Source: Nocardioides cavernae | Lineage (GTDB): Bacteria > Actinomycetota > Actinomycetes > Propionibacteriales > Nocardioidaceae | DNA length: 64,000 nt | Assembly: GCF_016907475.1 (NCBI RefSeq) | Contig: NZ_JAFBCA010000001.1 | Span: forward strand, 2,232,001 to 2,296,000 | Direction: 5' to 3' | Shown here: piece after piece, positions 26,740 through 35,482 of the stretch | Numbering within the stretch: position 1 is the first letter of the stretch | How the letters are laid out: each line of letters begins with the position of its first letter | The notes under the pieces: generated by a model | The model's input: only the letters and a program-made list of their open reading frames with translations | The model's database searches: none | Told to the model about the DNA's origin: nothing | Translations under genes and position numbers: made by a program

Positions 26740-27909
26740 ATGAACCACACCTCCCCTGACAAGACCGCAGCCCCCCTCTCGGACCCGACCCCAGCCGCCA
26801 CGAGCCGCAAGCCGCGCGTCGCAGTCGTCTTCGGGGGCCGTTCCTCCGAGCACGGCATCTCGTGCGTGACCGCCGGGAGCGTGCTGGCCGCCATCGACCG
26901 TGAGGCCTACGACGTCGTGCCGGTCGGGATCGCCCCCGACGGCCGGTGGGTGCTGGAGAGCGACGAGCCCACCCGGCTCGCGATCCGCGGCAACGACCTG
27001 CCGCAGGTCGACGCCGGACGGTCCCCGGTGGCGCTGATGGGCGCCGCCACCGGCACCGACCTCGTGGTCGCCGAACCGGCCAGCGTCCCCTCGGTCATCG
27101 GCGAGGTCGACGTGGTCTTCCCGCTGCTCCACGGCCCGTGGGGCGAGGACGGCACCCTGCAGGGGATGCTGGAGATGGCCGGCGTGCGCTACGTCGGCTC
27201 GGGGGTGCTCGCGTCCGCGATCGGGATGGACAAGGCCTACATGAAGGTCGTCCTGCAGGCCGCCGGCCTCCCGGTCACCCCCGGCATCGTCGTGACCCGC
27301 ACCGAGTTCGAGCAGGACGCGATCGGCGTACGCGCGCGGGTCGAGGAGCTCGGTTTCCCGTCGTTCGCCAAGCCCGCCCGCGCCGGCTCGAGCATGGGGA
27401 TCAGCAAGGTCCACGACGCCTCGGAGATCGACGCGGCGCTCGAGGAGGCCTTCCGCCACGACCCCAAGGTGCTCGTCGAGCAGTCGATGGAGGGAGCGCG
27501 CGAGGTCGAGTGCGGTGTGCTCGGCACGCTCGAGGGCCCGCCGGAGACGTCGCGGCCGGGCGAGGTGCGCACCGGAGGCGACCACGAGTTCTACGACTTC
27601 GAGGCGAAGTACCTCGCCGACCAGCACACCGAGATCGACATCCCCGCCGACCTGGCCGCCGCGATCGAGCAGGAGCTGCGCGCGATGGCCGTGCGCGCCT
27701 TCGAGGCCCTGTCGTGCGAAGGTCTCGCGCGCGTGGACTTCTTCGTGATGCCCGACGGGTCGCTCGTGATCAACGAGCTCAACACGATGCCGGGCTTCAC
27801 CCCGACGTCGATGTACCCGCAGCTGTGGGCCGCCACCGGCATGTCCTACCCCGACCTCGTGGACCGGCTCGTCCAGCTCGCGCTGCGGCGCGACACCGGC
27901 CTTCGCTGA
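26740..27909 (+). CDS. ddl: D-alanine--D-alanine ligase
   Basis: 389 aa. The N-terminal domain has VVFGGRSSEHGISCVTAGSV and PLLHGPWGEDGTLQG, and the ATP-grasp domain has FAKPARAGSSMGISKV and FFVMPDGSLVINELNTMPGFT (Mg and substrate ligands). It makes D-Ala-D-Ala for peptidoglycan. The ATG at 26740 is preferred over GTG 26722 because the likely -10 box lies between them. The order gpsA-ddl-thiL is conserved in mycobacteria. Confidence 0.97.
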   Translation: MNHTSPDKTAAPLSDPTPAATSRKPRVAVVFGGRSSEHGISCVTAGSVLAAIDREAYDVVPVGIAPDGRWVLESDEPTRLAIRGNDLPQVDAGRSPVALMGAATGTDLVVAEPASVPSVIGEVDVVFPLLHGPWGEDGTLQGMLEMAGVRYVGSGVLASAIGMDKAYMKVVLQAAGLPVTPGIVVTRTEFEQDAIGVRARVEELGFPSFAKPARAGSSMGISKVHDASEIDAALEEAFRHDPKVLVEQSMEGAREVECGVLGTLEGPPETSRPGEVRTGGDHEFYDFEAKYLADQHTEIDIPADLAAAIEQELRAMAVRAFEALSCEGLARVDFFVMPDGSLVINELNTMPGFTPTSMYPQLWAATGMSYPDLVDRLVQLALRRDTGLR

Positions 27910-27921
27910 GGCCGGGCACGG

Positions 27922-28431
27922 CTACAGGCAGGACAGACCTTCCCCGAGGTGCTCCTTCAGGGCCGGCGCCAGCTCGGCCAGCGCGCGGTCGATGCCCTCG
28001 GTGCGGTAGTCAGCAGGCACGGAGACCTCGACGTACGGCCTCAGGCTGAGCGCGATGGGCGTCGCGTCCTCGCCCTGGTCGGAGAGCTGGTCGTCGGTGA
28101 CGTACCAGCCCACACCGTCGATGACGTTGCACTCGGCGGTCGGCTCGTAGTCGCCCGGCTCGGCCACGCCGCACGTGAGGACGTACGCCGGATCGCCCCA
28201 CGCCGCGCCCAGCGCGTCGGCCGGCTCGACGTCGCGCCGGTCCAGACCGGCGAGGGTGTCGGGGAGGTCGGCGACCAGGGACTCGCAGGCGGCCCGGTCG
28301 GCCGCGGAGAGCTCGACGTCGTCGATCGTCGGGGTGCTGCTGCAGCCCGCGAGGGCGAGCACGACGGCAGCGGCCCCGGACGCGACGACGCCCCGGCCCG
28401 TGGACGGACCGAGGCGTCGACTCAGCTGCAC
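27922..28431 (-). CDS. DUF3515-family lipoprotein
   Basis: 169 aa from a GTG at 28431. The signal sequence ends in a lipobox (LALAGCSS, Cys near residue 28). The mature part has paired cysteines (AACESLVADLP, LTCGV, AECNVIDGVGW) typical of the DUF3515 family, whose function is unknown. It lies 14 bases after the RAM-domain gene on the same strand, as in other actinobacteria next to ddl and thiL. Its stop is 12 bases from the ddl stop. Confidence 0.85.
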   Translation of the reverse strand: MQLSRRLGPSTGRGVVASGAAAVVLALAGCSSTPTIDDVELSAADRAACESLVADLPDTLAGLDRRDVEPADALGAAWGDPAYVLTCGVAEPGDYEPTAECNVIDGVGWYVTDDQLSDQGEDATPIALSLRPYVEVSVPADYRTEGIDRALAELAPALKEHLGEGLSCL

Positions 28432-28445
28432 GTGGGCCGGTCGGC

Positions 28446-28682
28446 TCAGATGTGGACGACCGGGCAGGTGAGCGTGCGGGTGATGCCGTCGAGGTTCTGC
28501 ACCTTCGAGACGACGAGCTTGCCGAGCTCGTCGACGTTCTTGGCCTCGGCTCGGACGATCACGTCGTAGGGACCGGTGACGTCCTCGGCGAGCGTGACGC
28601 CGCTGACCTGGGCGATCTCGCGGGCGACCTCCGCGGCCTTGCCGACGTCGGTCTGGATCAGGATGTAGGCCTGGACGACCAT
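28446..28682 (-). CDS. Stand-alone RAM-domain (Lrp/AsnC ligand-binding) protein
   Basis: 78 aa: only the C-terminal ligand-binding domain of Lrp/AsnC regulators (VQAYILIQTDVGKAAEVAREI, GPYDVIVRAEAKNVDELGKLV), with no DNA-binding half. The ATG at 28682 has GAGGAG 7 bases upstream; the ATG at 28706 is less likely. Such proteins form ring oligomers and may sense amino acids. The divergent gene is thiL. Confidence 0.9.
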   Translation of the reverse strand: MVVQAYILIQTDVGKAAEVAREIAQVSGVTLAEDVTGPYDVIVRAEAKNVDELGKLVVSKVQNLDGITRTLTCPVVHI

Positions 28683-28799
28683 CGTGGACTCCTCGGTCTC
28701 GTTCATCGGGTGTGACCGGCACAACCTACCGCGCCGTGCGCCGGCCCCGACAGGGGATGGGTGACAGTGGTCACCACCCCGGTCTGGTGGGATGGGCGC

Positions 28800-29750
28800 A
28801 TGGCACCGGCAGCAGACGCAACCCTCGGCGAGGTAGGCGAGTTCGGCCTGATCTCCCAGCTCGTGGAGATCTTCGAGGGCGACGAGCACGTGCTCGTCGG
28901 ACCCGGTGACGACGCCGCCGTGCTGCGCGTCAAGCACGGCCACGTGGTCGTCTCGACCGACCTGATGGTCGAGGGGCGGCACTTCCGTCGCGACTGGGCC
29001 GGCGCCGTCGACGTCGGCCACCGGGCCGCCGCCCAGAACCTCTCCGACATCAACGCCATGGGTGGCACGGCGCGCCACCTCACCATCGGCCTCGCGGCCC
29101 CCGCGGACCTCCCGGTGGCGTGGGCGCTGGACTTCGCCCGTGGCTTCGCTGAGGAGTGCGCCAGCGTCGGTGCGACGGTCGTGGGCGGCGACGTCACGCG
29201 CGCCGAGCAGGTGATGATCGCCGTCACGGTCCTCGGCCAGTGCACCCAGGCGCCCGTCCTGCGCTCGGGCGCCCGGCCCGGCGACGTCCTCGCGCTCACC
29301 GGTCGCCAGGGGTGGGCCGCCGGCGGCCTCGCGGTCCTCGGTCGCGGCTTCCGCTCCCCCCGGGTGCTCGTCGAGGCCTACCGCCGGCCGGAGCCGCCGT
29401 ACGCCGCGGGCAAGGAGGCCGCCGAGGCCGGGGCGACCGCCCTCATCGACGTCTCCGACGGCCTCCTCGCCGAGGCCGGGCACATCGCGGACGCGAGCGG
29501 CGTCGCCATCGACGTACGCACCGGCGCGTTCGAGGTCCCCGAGCCGCTCCAGGCCGTCGGCGCCGCGCTGGGCGCCGACCCGATGCAGTTCATCCTCGGC
29601 GGCGGCGACGACCACGCGCTGCTGGCGACCTTCCCCGACGCGGCCTCGGTCCCGTCCGGCTGGCAGGTGATCGGCGAGGTCCGCGAGGGCGAGGGCGTCA
29701 CCGTCGACGGCGGGACGTACGACGGCCCCACCGGCTGGACCCACTTCTGA
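28800..29750 (+). CDS. thiL: Thiamine-phosphate kinase
   Basis: 316 aa of the AIR-synthase/PurM-like fold: GPGDDAAVLRVKHGHVVVSTD (metal-binding Asp cluster), LSDINAMGG, GGDVTRAEQV and LIDVSDGLLAEAGHI. It phosphorylates thiamine monophosphate to the diphosphate coenzyme. The ATG at 28800 is preferred to the in-frame GTG at 28761; it sits 6 bases after TGGGAT, a possible -10 box, so the message may be leaderless. It is convergent with rpmB. Confidence 0.93.
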   Translation: MAPAADATLGEVGEFGLISQLVEIFEGDEHVLVGPGDDAAVLRVKHGHVVVSTDLMVEGRHFRRDWAGAVDVGHRAAAQNLSDINAMGGTARHLTIGLAAPADLPVAWALDFARGFAEECASVGATVVGGDVTRAEQVMIAVTVLGQCTQAPVLRSGARPGDVLALTGRQGWAAGGLAVLGRGFRSPRVLVEAYRRPEPPYAAGKEAAEAGATALIDVSDGLLAEAGHIADASGVAIDVRTGAFEVPEPLQAVGAALGADPMQFILGGGDDHALLATFPDAASVPSGWQVIGEVREGEGVTVDGGTYDGPTGWTHF

Positions 29751-29761
29751 GCACCCCTCGG

Positions 29762-29786
29762 CCGTGAGTCTCTCGGAGACTCACGG
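29762..29786 (+). terminator. thiL terminator-like hairpin
   Basis: CCGTGAGTCTC (29762-29772) and GAGACTCACGG (29776-29786) form a perfect 11-bp stem with a TCG loop, 12 bases after the thiL stop. Confidence 0.65.
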
Positions 29787-29812
29787 TGCCCTTGGAGGGC
29801 GAGTCGTGCGCT

Positions 29813-29836
29813 TGTAGGCCGTTGCAACCGCCTACA
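29813..29836. other. 24-base nested palindrome
   Basis: The outer arms TGTAGGC and GCCTACA enclose a perfect inner palindrome GTTGCAAC (29821-29828). The full 24 bases are symmetric except for one C-C pair. The element is A/T-richer than its surroundings and looks more like a protein-binding site than a terminator; role unknown. Confidence 0.5.
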
Positions 29837-29839
29837 GAC

Positions 29840-29871
29840 GACGAAGTCCCCGCACGTGCGGGGACTTCGTC
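29840..29871. terminator. Perfect 32-base palindrome
   Basis: A 16-bp arm beginning GACGAAGTCCCCG is followed directly by its exact complement, with no spacer. As RNA it would form a long hairpin in either direction, so it could end both thiL and rpmB transcripts. Confidence 0.6.
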
Positions 29872-29911
29872 ATGACGATGACCCGACCTCGGCGGACAGA
29901 CGAACGAACGA

Positions 29912-29944
29912 CGAAGCCCCCGCCGCAGTGCGACGGGGGCTTCG
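29912..29944 (-). terminator. rpmB terminator
   Basis: CGAAGCCCCCG (29912-29922) pairs with CGGGGGCTTCG (29934-29944), an 11-bp stem and 11-base loop located 18 bases past the rpmB stop when read on the minus strand. Its stem resembles the neighbouring 32-base palindrome. Confidence 0.65.
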
Positions 29945-29961
29945 ACGAAGAAGACGTCAGG

Positions 29962-30147
29962 TCAGCGCGAGACCTTGCCGGCCTTGAGGCAACCGGTGCA
30001 GACGTTGAGTCGCTTGGGCGTGCCGTTCACGGTCGCCCGGACGCGCTGGATGTTGGGGTTGAAACGACGCTTGGTGATCTTGCGCGACCAGGGACGGTTG
30101 TTTCCGAAGCCCGGCTTCTTGGCGCAGATGTCGCAGACGGCAGCCAC
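29962..30147 (-). CDS. rpmB: 50S ribosomal protein L28
   Basis: 61 aa from the GTG at 30147 (GGAG 7 bases upstream), giving VAAVCDICAKKPGFGN. Two CxxC pairs (VCDIC and VCTGC) mark the zinc-binding form of L28. RRFNPNIQRVRA is the conserved rRNA-contacting stretch. A frame extending to 30219 is rejected. Divergent from the fakA-like gene; followed by a strong terminator. Confidence 0.97.
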   Translation of the reverse strand: MAAVCDICAKKPGFGNNRPWSRKITKRRFNPNIQRVRATVNGTPKRLNVCTGCLKAGKVSR

Positions 30148-30226
30148 CGTGCACTCCGATCCGTTCGAGGGTGATAGATGTTCATCAGGCCTGACCCCGC
30201 CAGAAGCGGCAGCAGGCAACCGCGCA

Positions 30227-30289
30227 AGAGTAGCCGAGGACCCGCGGCGAGATGAAATCGCAGGGGCCGTGGGTGCCGGGCACTACCCT
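30227..30289. promoter_or_regulatory. Divergent promoter region rpmB / fakA-like gene
   Basis: Within the 237-base gap, TACTCT on the minus strand (30227-30232) and TACCCT on the plus strand (30284-30289) fit -10 boxes for rpmB and the fakA-like gene. Both would give leaders of roughly 75-90 bases. No further structure was recognised in this gap. Confidence 0.35.
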
Positions 30290-30384
30290 GTGGCGCGCAC
30301 CACATCGTACGACGAAGCAGCCTCAGCACCACATCCGAGCCACCCCCAGCAGGCATCCAGCACACCCGGGAGCAGACCGACGCG

Positions 30385-32037
30385 ATGGAGCACGTCACCC
30401 ACGGCATCACGCTGGACGGCGTCGCGCGGTTCGTCGACATCGCGACCGACGCGCTGTCCTCGGCCCGCGAGGAGATCGACGCGCTCAACGTCTATCCCGT
30501 GCCCGACGGTGACACTGGCACCAACATGTTCCTCACCGTCTCCGCGGCCCGCGACGGGCTGCGCGAGGCCCTCGCGAGCGACCCCGGGCTGTCCCTCGGC
30601 GACGGGATGGCCGTGCTCGCCCGTGCCGCGCTCATGGGGGCGCGCGGCAACTCGGGGGTGATCCTCAGCCAGATGCTGCGCGCCTACGTGCGCCACCTCG
30701 CCGGCGCTGCGATCGCCGACAAGCCGGCGGAGACGATCGCCGCGGCCATGGCCGAGGCGACGGAGGCCAGCTACGCCGCCGTCGGCGCGCCTGTCGAGGG
30801 CACGATCCTCAGCGTGTCGCGCGCCGCGTCCGACGCCGCCCTGGAGGCGGCCGGCCGTGGAGCGCGCACCCGCGACGTGTTCACCGCGGCGGCCGCGGCG
30901 GCGCGCGCGGCCCTCGCCCGTACGCCGGAGCAGCTCGACGTGCTGGCCCAGGCCGGGGTCGTCGACGCCGGCGGCAGGGGCCTGTGCGTCGTGCTCGACG
31001 CGGTCGAGACGACGGCCACCGGGCGCCGGCCCACGCCGTGGTCGGCGCCGATCGGCACCCACCTCATCCCCGTCGCGGCAGCGCCCCCGGGCGACGACCT
31101 CACCGAGGACGGCCCGGGCTACGAGGTGATGTACCTCCTCGACGCCGACGACCAGCACGTCGCCGACCTCCGCGCGACGCTCGCCACGCTCGGCGACAGC
31201 CTCGTCGTGGTCGGCGGCGACGGCCTGTGGAACGTCCACGTGCACGTCGACGACGTCGGCGCCGCCATCGAGGCCGGGATCACCGCCGGTCGTCCGCACC
31301 GCATCCGGGTCACCCACTTCGCCGACCAGGTCGCCGCAGGTCCCCAGCCCGGCTCGACCCGCGCTTCGACCCGCGCCGGCCGCAAGGTCGTCGCGGTCGC
31401 CGCAGGTCCGGGGCTGGCCGCGCTGTTCGAGTCGGCGGGCGCGGTCGTCGTGACCGGGGGGCCGGGACAGCGTCCCTCCACCGGCCAGCTGCTCGAGGCC
31501 ATCACCGGATGCGGCGCCGCTGAGGTCGTGGTGCTCCCCAACGACGGCGACACCGTGCGCGCCGCGGAGATCGCGGCCCGCACGGCCGAGGTCGAGCACG
31601 ACGTCTCCGTCGAGGTCATCCCGACCCAGGCGCAGGTGCAGGGCCTGGCCGCCGTCTCCGTGCACGAGCCGGGTCGCGCCTTCGACGCCGACGTCCGGGA
31701 GATGACCGCGACCGCCCGTCACGCCCGGCACGGCGCCGTCACCGTCGCCGCCCGCCGTGCGATCACGATGGCCGGCGCGTGCGAGCCCGGCGACGCGCTC
31801 GGCGTGATCGCCGGCGACTTCGCCGTCGTCGGCTCCGACCTCGAGGAGGTCGCCACCGACGTGCTCGAGAGGCTCCTGGCCGGTGGCGGCGAGCTGGTGA
31901 CGATCGTGTCGGGCGAGGACGGCGAGGACCTCGCCCAGCGGGTCGCCGCCCACGTCGAGAGGCGCCACCCGCACGTCGACGTCGCCGTCCACGACGGCGG
32001 GCAACCGCGCTACCCGCTGCTCGTCAGCGTCGAGTGA
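30385..32037 (+). CDS. DAK2-domain fatty acid kinase subunit FakA-like (YloV family)
   Basis: 550 aa. The N-terminal DAK2/DhaL kinase domain carries the nucleotide/Mg motif LNVYPVPDGDTGTNM (from about residue 35) and MGARGNSGVILSQML. The middle and C-terminal domains are FakA-like, ending HDGGQPRYPLLVSVE. In Firmicutes FakA works with a DegV-type FakB that presents the fatty acid; no degV gene is in this window. In mycobacteria this gene also precedes recG, as here, with a 16-base gap. Confidence 0.88.
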   Translation: MEHVTHGITLDGVARFVDIATDALSSAREEIDALNVYPVPDGDTGTNMFLTVSAARDGLREALASDPGLSLGDGMAVLARAALMGARGNSGVILSQMLRAYVRHLAGAAIADKPAETIAAAMAEATEASYAAVGAPVEGTILSVSRAASDAALEAAGRGARTRDVFTAAAAAARAALARTPEQLDVLAQAGVVDAGGRGLCVVLDAVETTATGRRPTPWSAPIGTHLIPVAAAPPGDDLTEDGPGYEVMYLLDADDQHVADLRATLATLGDSLVVVGGDGLWNVHVHVDDVGAAIEAGITAGRPHRIRVTHFADQVAAGPQPGSTRASTRAGRKVVAVAAGPGLAALFESAGAVVVTGGPGQRPSTGQLLEAITGCGAAEVVVLPNDGDTVRAAEIAARTAEVEHDVSVEVIPTQAQVQGLAAVSVHEPGRAFDADVREMTATARHARHGAVTVAARRAITMAGACEPGDALGVIAGDFAVVGSDLEEVATDVLERLLAGGGELVTIVSGEDGEDLAQRVAAHVERRHPHVDVAVHDGGQPRYPLLVSVE

Positions 32038-32053
32038 CCGGCAGGATCTCCGC

Positions 32054-34261
32054 ATGGTCGCGATCACCCCGGACAGCCCGATCGGCGCGGTGTTCGGCAA
32101 CAGCCACAAGAAGCGCAAGCTCGCCGAGGAGGGCCTCGGGCTGGAGACGGTCGGTGACCTGCTGCGCCACTTCCCCCGTCGCTACGTCGCCGCCACCGAG
32201 CTCACCGAGGTCGCCACGCCCGTCGTCGGCGACCAGCTGACGATCGTCGGCGAGGTGCGTTCGTGCGAGAGCGCACCGTTCTTCAGCGGCAACCGCCGCC
32301 AGTTCCGTACGACGGTGCGGGTCCGCACCGACGGCCCCGACTTCTCCATCACGCTGTTCAGCCCCTACGCCAGCCTGGCCGAGCGCCACGAGGCCGAGTT
32401 CCGCCCGGGCAGCCGGGCGATCTTCACCGGCAAGGTCAAGCAGTACCGGGGGAGCTGGCAGCTCGAGCAACCCCACGGCTTCGCCCTCGACGGCGACGAG
32501 GCGGTCTCGATGAGCAAGCTCATCCCGATCTATCCCCTCACCGCCAAGCTCTACTCCTGGGACCTGCAGAAGGTCGTCTCCGCCGCGCTCGACCTGGTGA
32601 CCGGCGTGCCCGACGTGCTCACCCCCGAGCTGCGCGAGCGGTTCGAGGTGCTCGACGTGATGCAGGCGCTGCGCTGGGTCCACGCCCCCGACGACTGGAA
32701 GCAGGTCGGCGCCGCCCAGAAGCGCTTCCGCTTCGAGGAGGCGCTGGTGCTCCAGCTCGTCCTGGCCCGGCGCCGGGCGGCGCACCGTGCCCAGGGTGCG
32801 CGCGCCCGCACCCGCCGCGACGACGGGTTGCTGGCCGCCTTCGACGCGCGGCTGCCGTTCGAGCTGACCGGTGGCCAGCGCGAGATCGGCGACCTGGTCG
32901 CCGACGAGCTGGGCCGGGACCACCCGATGAACCGCCTCCTGCAGGGCGAGGTGGGCTCCGGCAAGACGCTCGTCGCGCTCCGCGCGATGCTCCAGGTGGT
33001 CGACGCCGGGGGGCAGGCCGCGCTGCTCGCCCCGACGGAGGTGCTCGCCCAGCAGCACCACCGCTCGATCTCGGCGATGCTCGGCGACCTCGCCCAGGGC
33101 GGCATGCTCGGCGGCGACGCCGACGCCACCCAGATCGTGCTGCTGACGGGGTCGATGGGCAAGGCGGCCCGTCAGGAGGCGATGCTGCGCATCGTCACCG
33201 GCGAGGCCGGCGTCGTCATCGGCACCCACGCCCTCCTCGAGGACAAGGTGGAGTTCGCCGACCTCGGCCTCGTCGTCGTCGACGAGCAGCACCGCTTCGG
33301 CGTGGAGCAGCGTGCGGCGCTGACCGACAAGGCCGGCACGCCGCCCCACGTGCTCGTCATGACCGCCACCCCGATCCCGCGCACCGTCGCGATGACCGTC
33401 TTCGGCGACCTCGAGACGTCCGTCCTCGCCGAGCTGCCCGCCGGGCGGGCGCCCATCCAGACCAACGTCGTCCCGCTGGCCGACCAGCCGACGTGGATCG
33501 ACCGCGTCTGGCAGCGGGTGCGCGAGGAGGTCGAGCAGGGCCACCAGGCCTACGTCGTGTGCCCGCGGATCTCGGGCGACGCGGGGGAGGAGGGCGAGAC
33601 CGACCAGCTCGACTTCGACGAGGACGGCGCCGACATCACGCCCCGGCGGCCGCTCGCGGCGGTGGAGGACGTCCACGCCGAGCTGGTGGCCGGCCCCCTC
33701 GCCGGGCTCCGCACCGCCGTCCTGCACGGACGCATGGCGCCCGACGACAAGGACCGCACGATGCGCGCCTTCGCTGCCGGCGACATCGACGTGCTCGTGT
33801 CGACCACGGTCATCGAGGTCGGCGTCGACGTCCACAACGCCACGACGATGGTGCTCCTCGACGCCGACCGGTTCGGCGTCTCCCAGCTCCACCAGCTGCG
33901 CGGTCGGGTCGGCCGCGGCGGCCTCCCCGGGCTCTGCCTGCTGGTCTCCCACGCCGACCTCGGCACGCCCGCCCGCGAACGACTCGACGCCGTGGCGGCG
34001 ACCACCGACGGCTTCGAGCTCAGCCGCGTCGACCTCGAGCAGCGCCGCGAGGGCGACGTGCTGGGCGCCAACCAGTCGGGCTTCCGCTCCGGTCTCGTCA
34101 CACTTCGGGTATTGCGCGACGAGAAGACGATCGTCCGTGCCCGGAACGCCGCGGAGGCGCTACTCTCCGAGGATCCGGCGCTCGCACACGCGCCCGCCCT
34201 GGCCGACGTCGTCGCCGAGGTGGAGCGCTCCGCGGCGTCGGAGTTCATGGAGAAGGGCTGA
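32054..34261 (+). CDS. recG: ATP-dependent DNA helicase RecG
   Basis: 735 aa. The N-terminal wedge/OB domain is followed by superfamily 2 motifs: Walker A GEVGSGKTLVAL, motif II DEQHRFGVEQR, motif III TATPIPRT and motif VI QLRGRVGRGG. It remodels stalled forks and branched DNA. An insertion rich in acidic residues (GDAGEEGETDQLDFDEDGAD) lies between motifs III and IV, common in actinobacterial RecG. ATG at 32054, 16 bases after the fakA-like gene. Confidence 0.97.
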   Translation: MVAITPDSPIGAVFGNSHKKRKLAEEGLGLETVGDLLRHFPRRYVAATELTEVATPVVGDQLTIVGEVRSCESAPFFSGNRRQFRTTVRVRTDGPDFSITLFSPYASLAERHEAEFRPGSRAIFTGKVKQYRGSWQLEQPHGFALDGDEAVSMSKLIPIYPLTAKLYSWDLQKVVSAALDLVTGVPDVLTPELRERFEVLDVMQALRWVHAPDDWKQVGAAQKRFRFEEALVLQLVLARRRAAHRAQGARARTRRDDGLLAAFDARLPFELTGGQREIGDLVADELGRDHPMNRLLQGEVGSGKTLVALRAMLQVVDAGGQAALLAPTEVLAQQHHRSISAMLGDLAQGGMLGGDADATQIVLLTGSMGKAARQEAMLRIVTGEAGVVIGTHALLEDKVEFADLGLVVVDEQHRFGVEQRAALTDKAGTPPHVLVMTATPIPRTVAMTVFGDLETSVLAELPAGRAPIQTNVVPLADQPTWIDRVWQRVREEVEQGHQAYVVCPRISGDAGEEGETDQLDFDEDGADITPRRPLAAVEDVHAELVAGPLAGLRTAVLHGRMAPDDKDRTMRAFAAGDIDVLVSTTVIEVGVDVHNATTMVLLDADRFGVSQLHQLRGRVGRGGLPGLCLLVSHADLGTPARERLDAVAATTDGFELSRVDLEQRREGDVLGANQSGFRSGLVTLRVLRDEKTIVRARNAAEALLSEDPALAHAPALADVVAEVERSAASEFMEKG

Positions 34262-34271
34262 CCACGGGGAC

Positions 34272-34841
34272 ATGACTCGCATCATCGGGGGCACGGCGGG
34301 GGGCCGCCGGCTCGAGACGCCGCGCGGCCAGACGACCCGTCCCACGAGCGATCGGGTGCGCGAGGCGTTGTTCTCCGCGATCGAGTCGCGCACCGGCTCG
34401 CTCGACGGGCTGCGCTTCCTCGACCTGTACGCCGGCTCCGGCGCCGTGGGGCTGGAGGCGTGGTCGCGGGGCGCCGGCGTCGTGACGATGGTGGAGCACG
34501 ACCGGCGCACCGCATCGTTGATCGCCCGCAACGCCGCCACCCTCGGCTTCTCGCGCGCCCGGGTGGTCGCGACCTCCGTGGCGTCGTTCCTCGCGTCGCC
34601 TCCCGCCGCGCCCTACGACGTGGTCTTCGCCGACCCGCCCTACCCGATGTCCGACCAGGACGTCGACGCCGACCTGGCCGCGCTGGTGGACCACGGCTGG
34701 CTCGTGCCGGGTGCCCTGGTGGTCGTCGAGCGGGCGGCCAAGCGCACCGTCGTCAGCTGGCCGCCCGGCCTCGAGGAGGACCGCACACGGCGCTACGGCG
34801 AGACCACGCTTTGGTACGGTCACGCCACCGTGGCCCCCTGA
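34272..34841 (+). CDS. rsmD: 16S rRNA (guanine(966)-N(2))-methyltransferase
   Basis: 189 aa. N-terminal RIIGGTAGGRRLETPRG is diagnostic; then LDLYAGSGAVGLEAWSRGA (SAM-binding) and the catalytic VFADPPYP. It methylates G966 in the small ribosomal subunit. The ATG at 34272 has GGGGAC upstream and lies 10 bases past recG. A frame starting at 34137 is rejected as internal to recG. Confidence 0.96.
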   Translation: MTRIIGGTAGGRRLETPRGQTTRPTSDRVREALFSAIESRTGSLDGLRFLDLYAGSGAVGLEAWSRGAGVVTMVEHDRRTASLIARNAATLGFSRARVVATSVASFLASPPAAPYDVVFADPPYPMSDQDVDADLAALVDHGWLVPGALVVVERAAKRTVVSWPPGLEEDRTRRYGETTLWYGHATVAP

Positions 34842-34885
34842 TCCCGAGACGGGACCAGAGCCCCCGCCCCGAAGGAAGGACGCCC

Positions 34886-35371
34886 GTGCGTCGCGCTGTC
34901 TGCCCCGGGTCGTTCGACCCGGTGACCAACGGCCACCTCGACATCGTCGGTCGTGCCGCGAAGCTCTTCGACGAGGTCGTCATCGCCGTCGGCGTCAACA
35001 TGAGCAAGAACCGGCTGTTCACGCCCGACGAGCGCATCGCGATGCTGCGCGAGGCCACCTCGGGCATCGCCAACGTGCGCGTGTCGGGCTTCGACGGGCT
35101 CATCGTCGACTTCTGCCGCGAGATCGAGGCCGTGGCGATCGTCAAGGGCCTGCGCGGGGCCGGCGACTACGAGTATGAGCTTCCGATGGCGCAGATGAAC
35201 TCGCACCTCACCTCGGTCGAGACCGTCTTCCTCCCCGGTGCCGTCGGCAACGCGTTCGTCTCCTCGAGCCTGATCAAGGAGGTCGCGGCGCTCGGGGGCG
35301 ACGTACGTGGCCTGGTCCCCGATTCCGTGCGCGAGCAGCTCGTGTCGCGGCTCGCCGAGCGCCGGGCCTGA
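34886..35371 (+). CDS. coaD: Phosphopantetheine adenylyltransferase
   Basis: 161 aa. Nucleotidyltransferase motif CPGSFDPVTNGHLDIV (T/H-x-G-H) at the N-terminus, the pantetheine-contacting KGLRGAGDYEYELPMAQMN, and SSSLIKEVA near the end, where many relatives have ISST-x-x-RE. It makes dephospho-CoA in CoA synthesis. The GTG at 34886 follows GAAGGAAGG. It is paired with rsmD in many bacteria. Confidence 0.97.
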   Translation: MRRAVCPGSFDPVTNGHLDIVGRAAKLFDEVVIAVGVNMSKNRLFTPDERIAMLREATSGIANVRVSGFDGLIVDFCREIEAVAIVKGLRGAGDYEYELPMAQMNSHLTSVETVFLPGAVGNAFVSSSLIKEVAALGGDVRGLVPDSVREQLVSRLAERRA

Positions 35372-35414
35372 GCTCCGCCCAGACCCCCTGGGGTGCGCCC
35401 ACCCGTCACTCGTT

Positions 35415-35444
35415 TTGCCCCGTCGGTGGGGCGACGGATACGAT
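35415..35444 (+). promoter_or_regulatory. Candidate promoter of the DUF177-rpmF-rnc operon
   Basis: TTGCCC (35415-35420) and TACGAT (35439-35444) with an 18-base spacer. A start near 35451 leaves about 32 bases before the GTG at 35483, enough for its GGGAG site, but only 17 before the in-frame ATG at 35468. Confidence 0.5.
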
Positions 35445-35482
35445 TCCGAGGTTGTGTTGGTGTCCAGATGTGGGAGTTCGAC

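Noticed and set aside
29813..29871. tRNA gene in the thiL-rpmB gap
   Set aside because: The palindromes are perfect hairpins with no cloverleaf, T-loop GTTCGA motif or acceptor stem.
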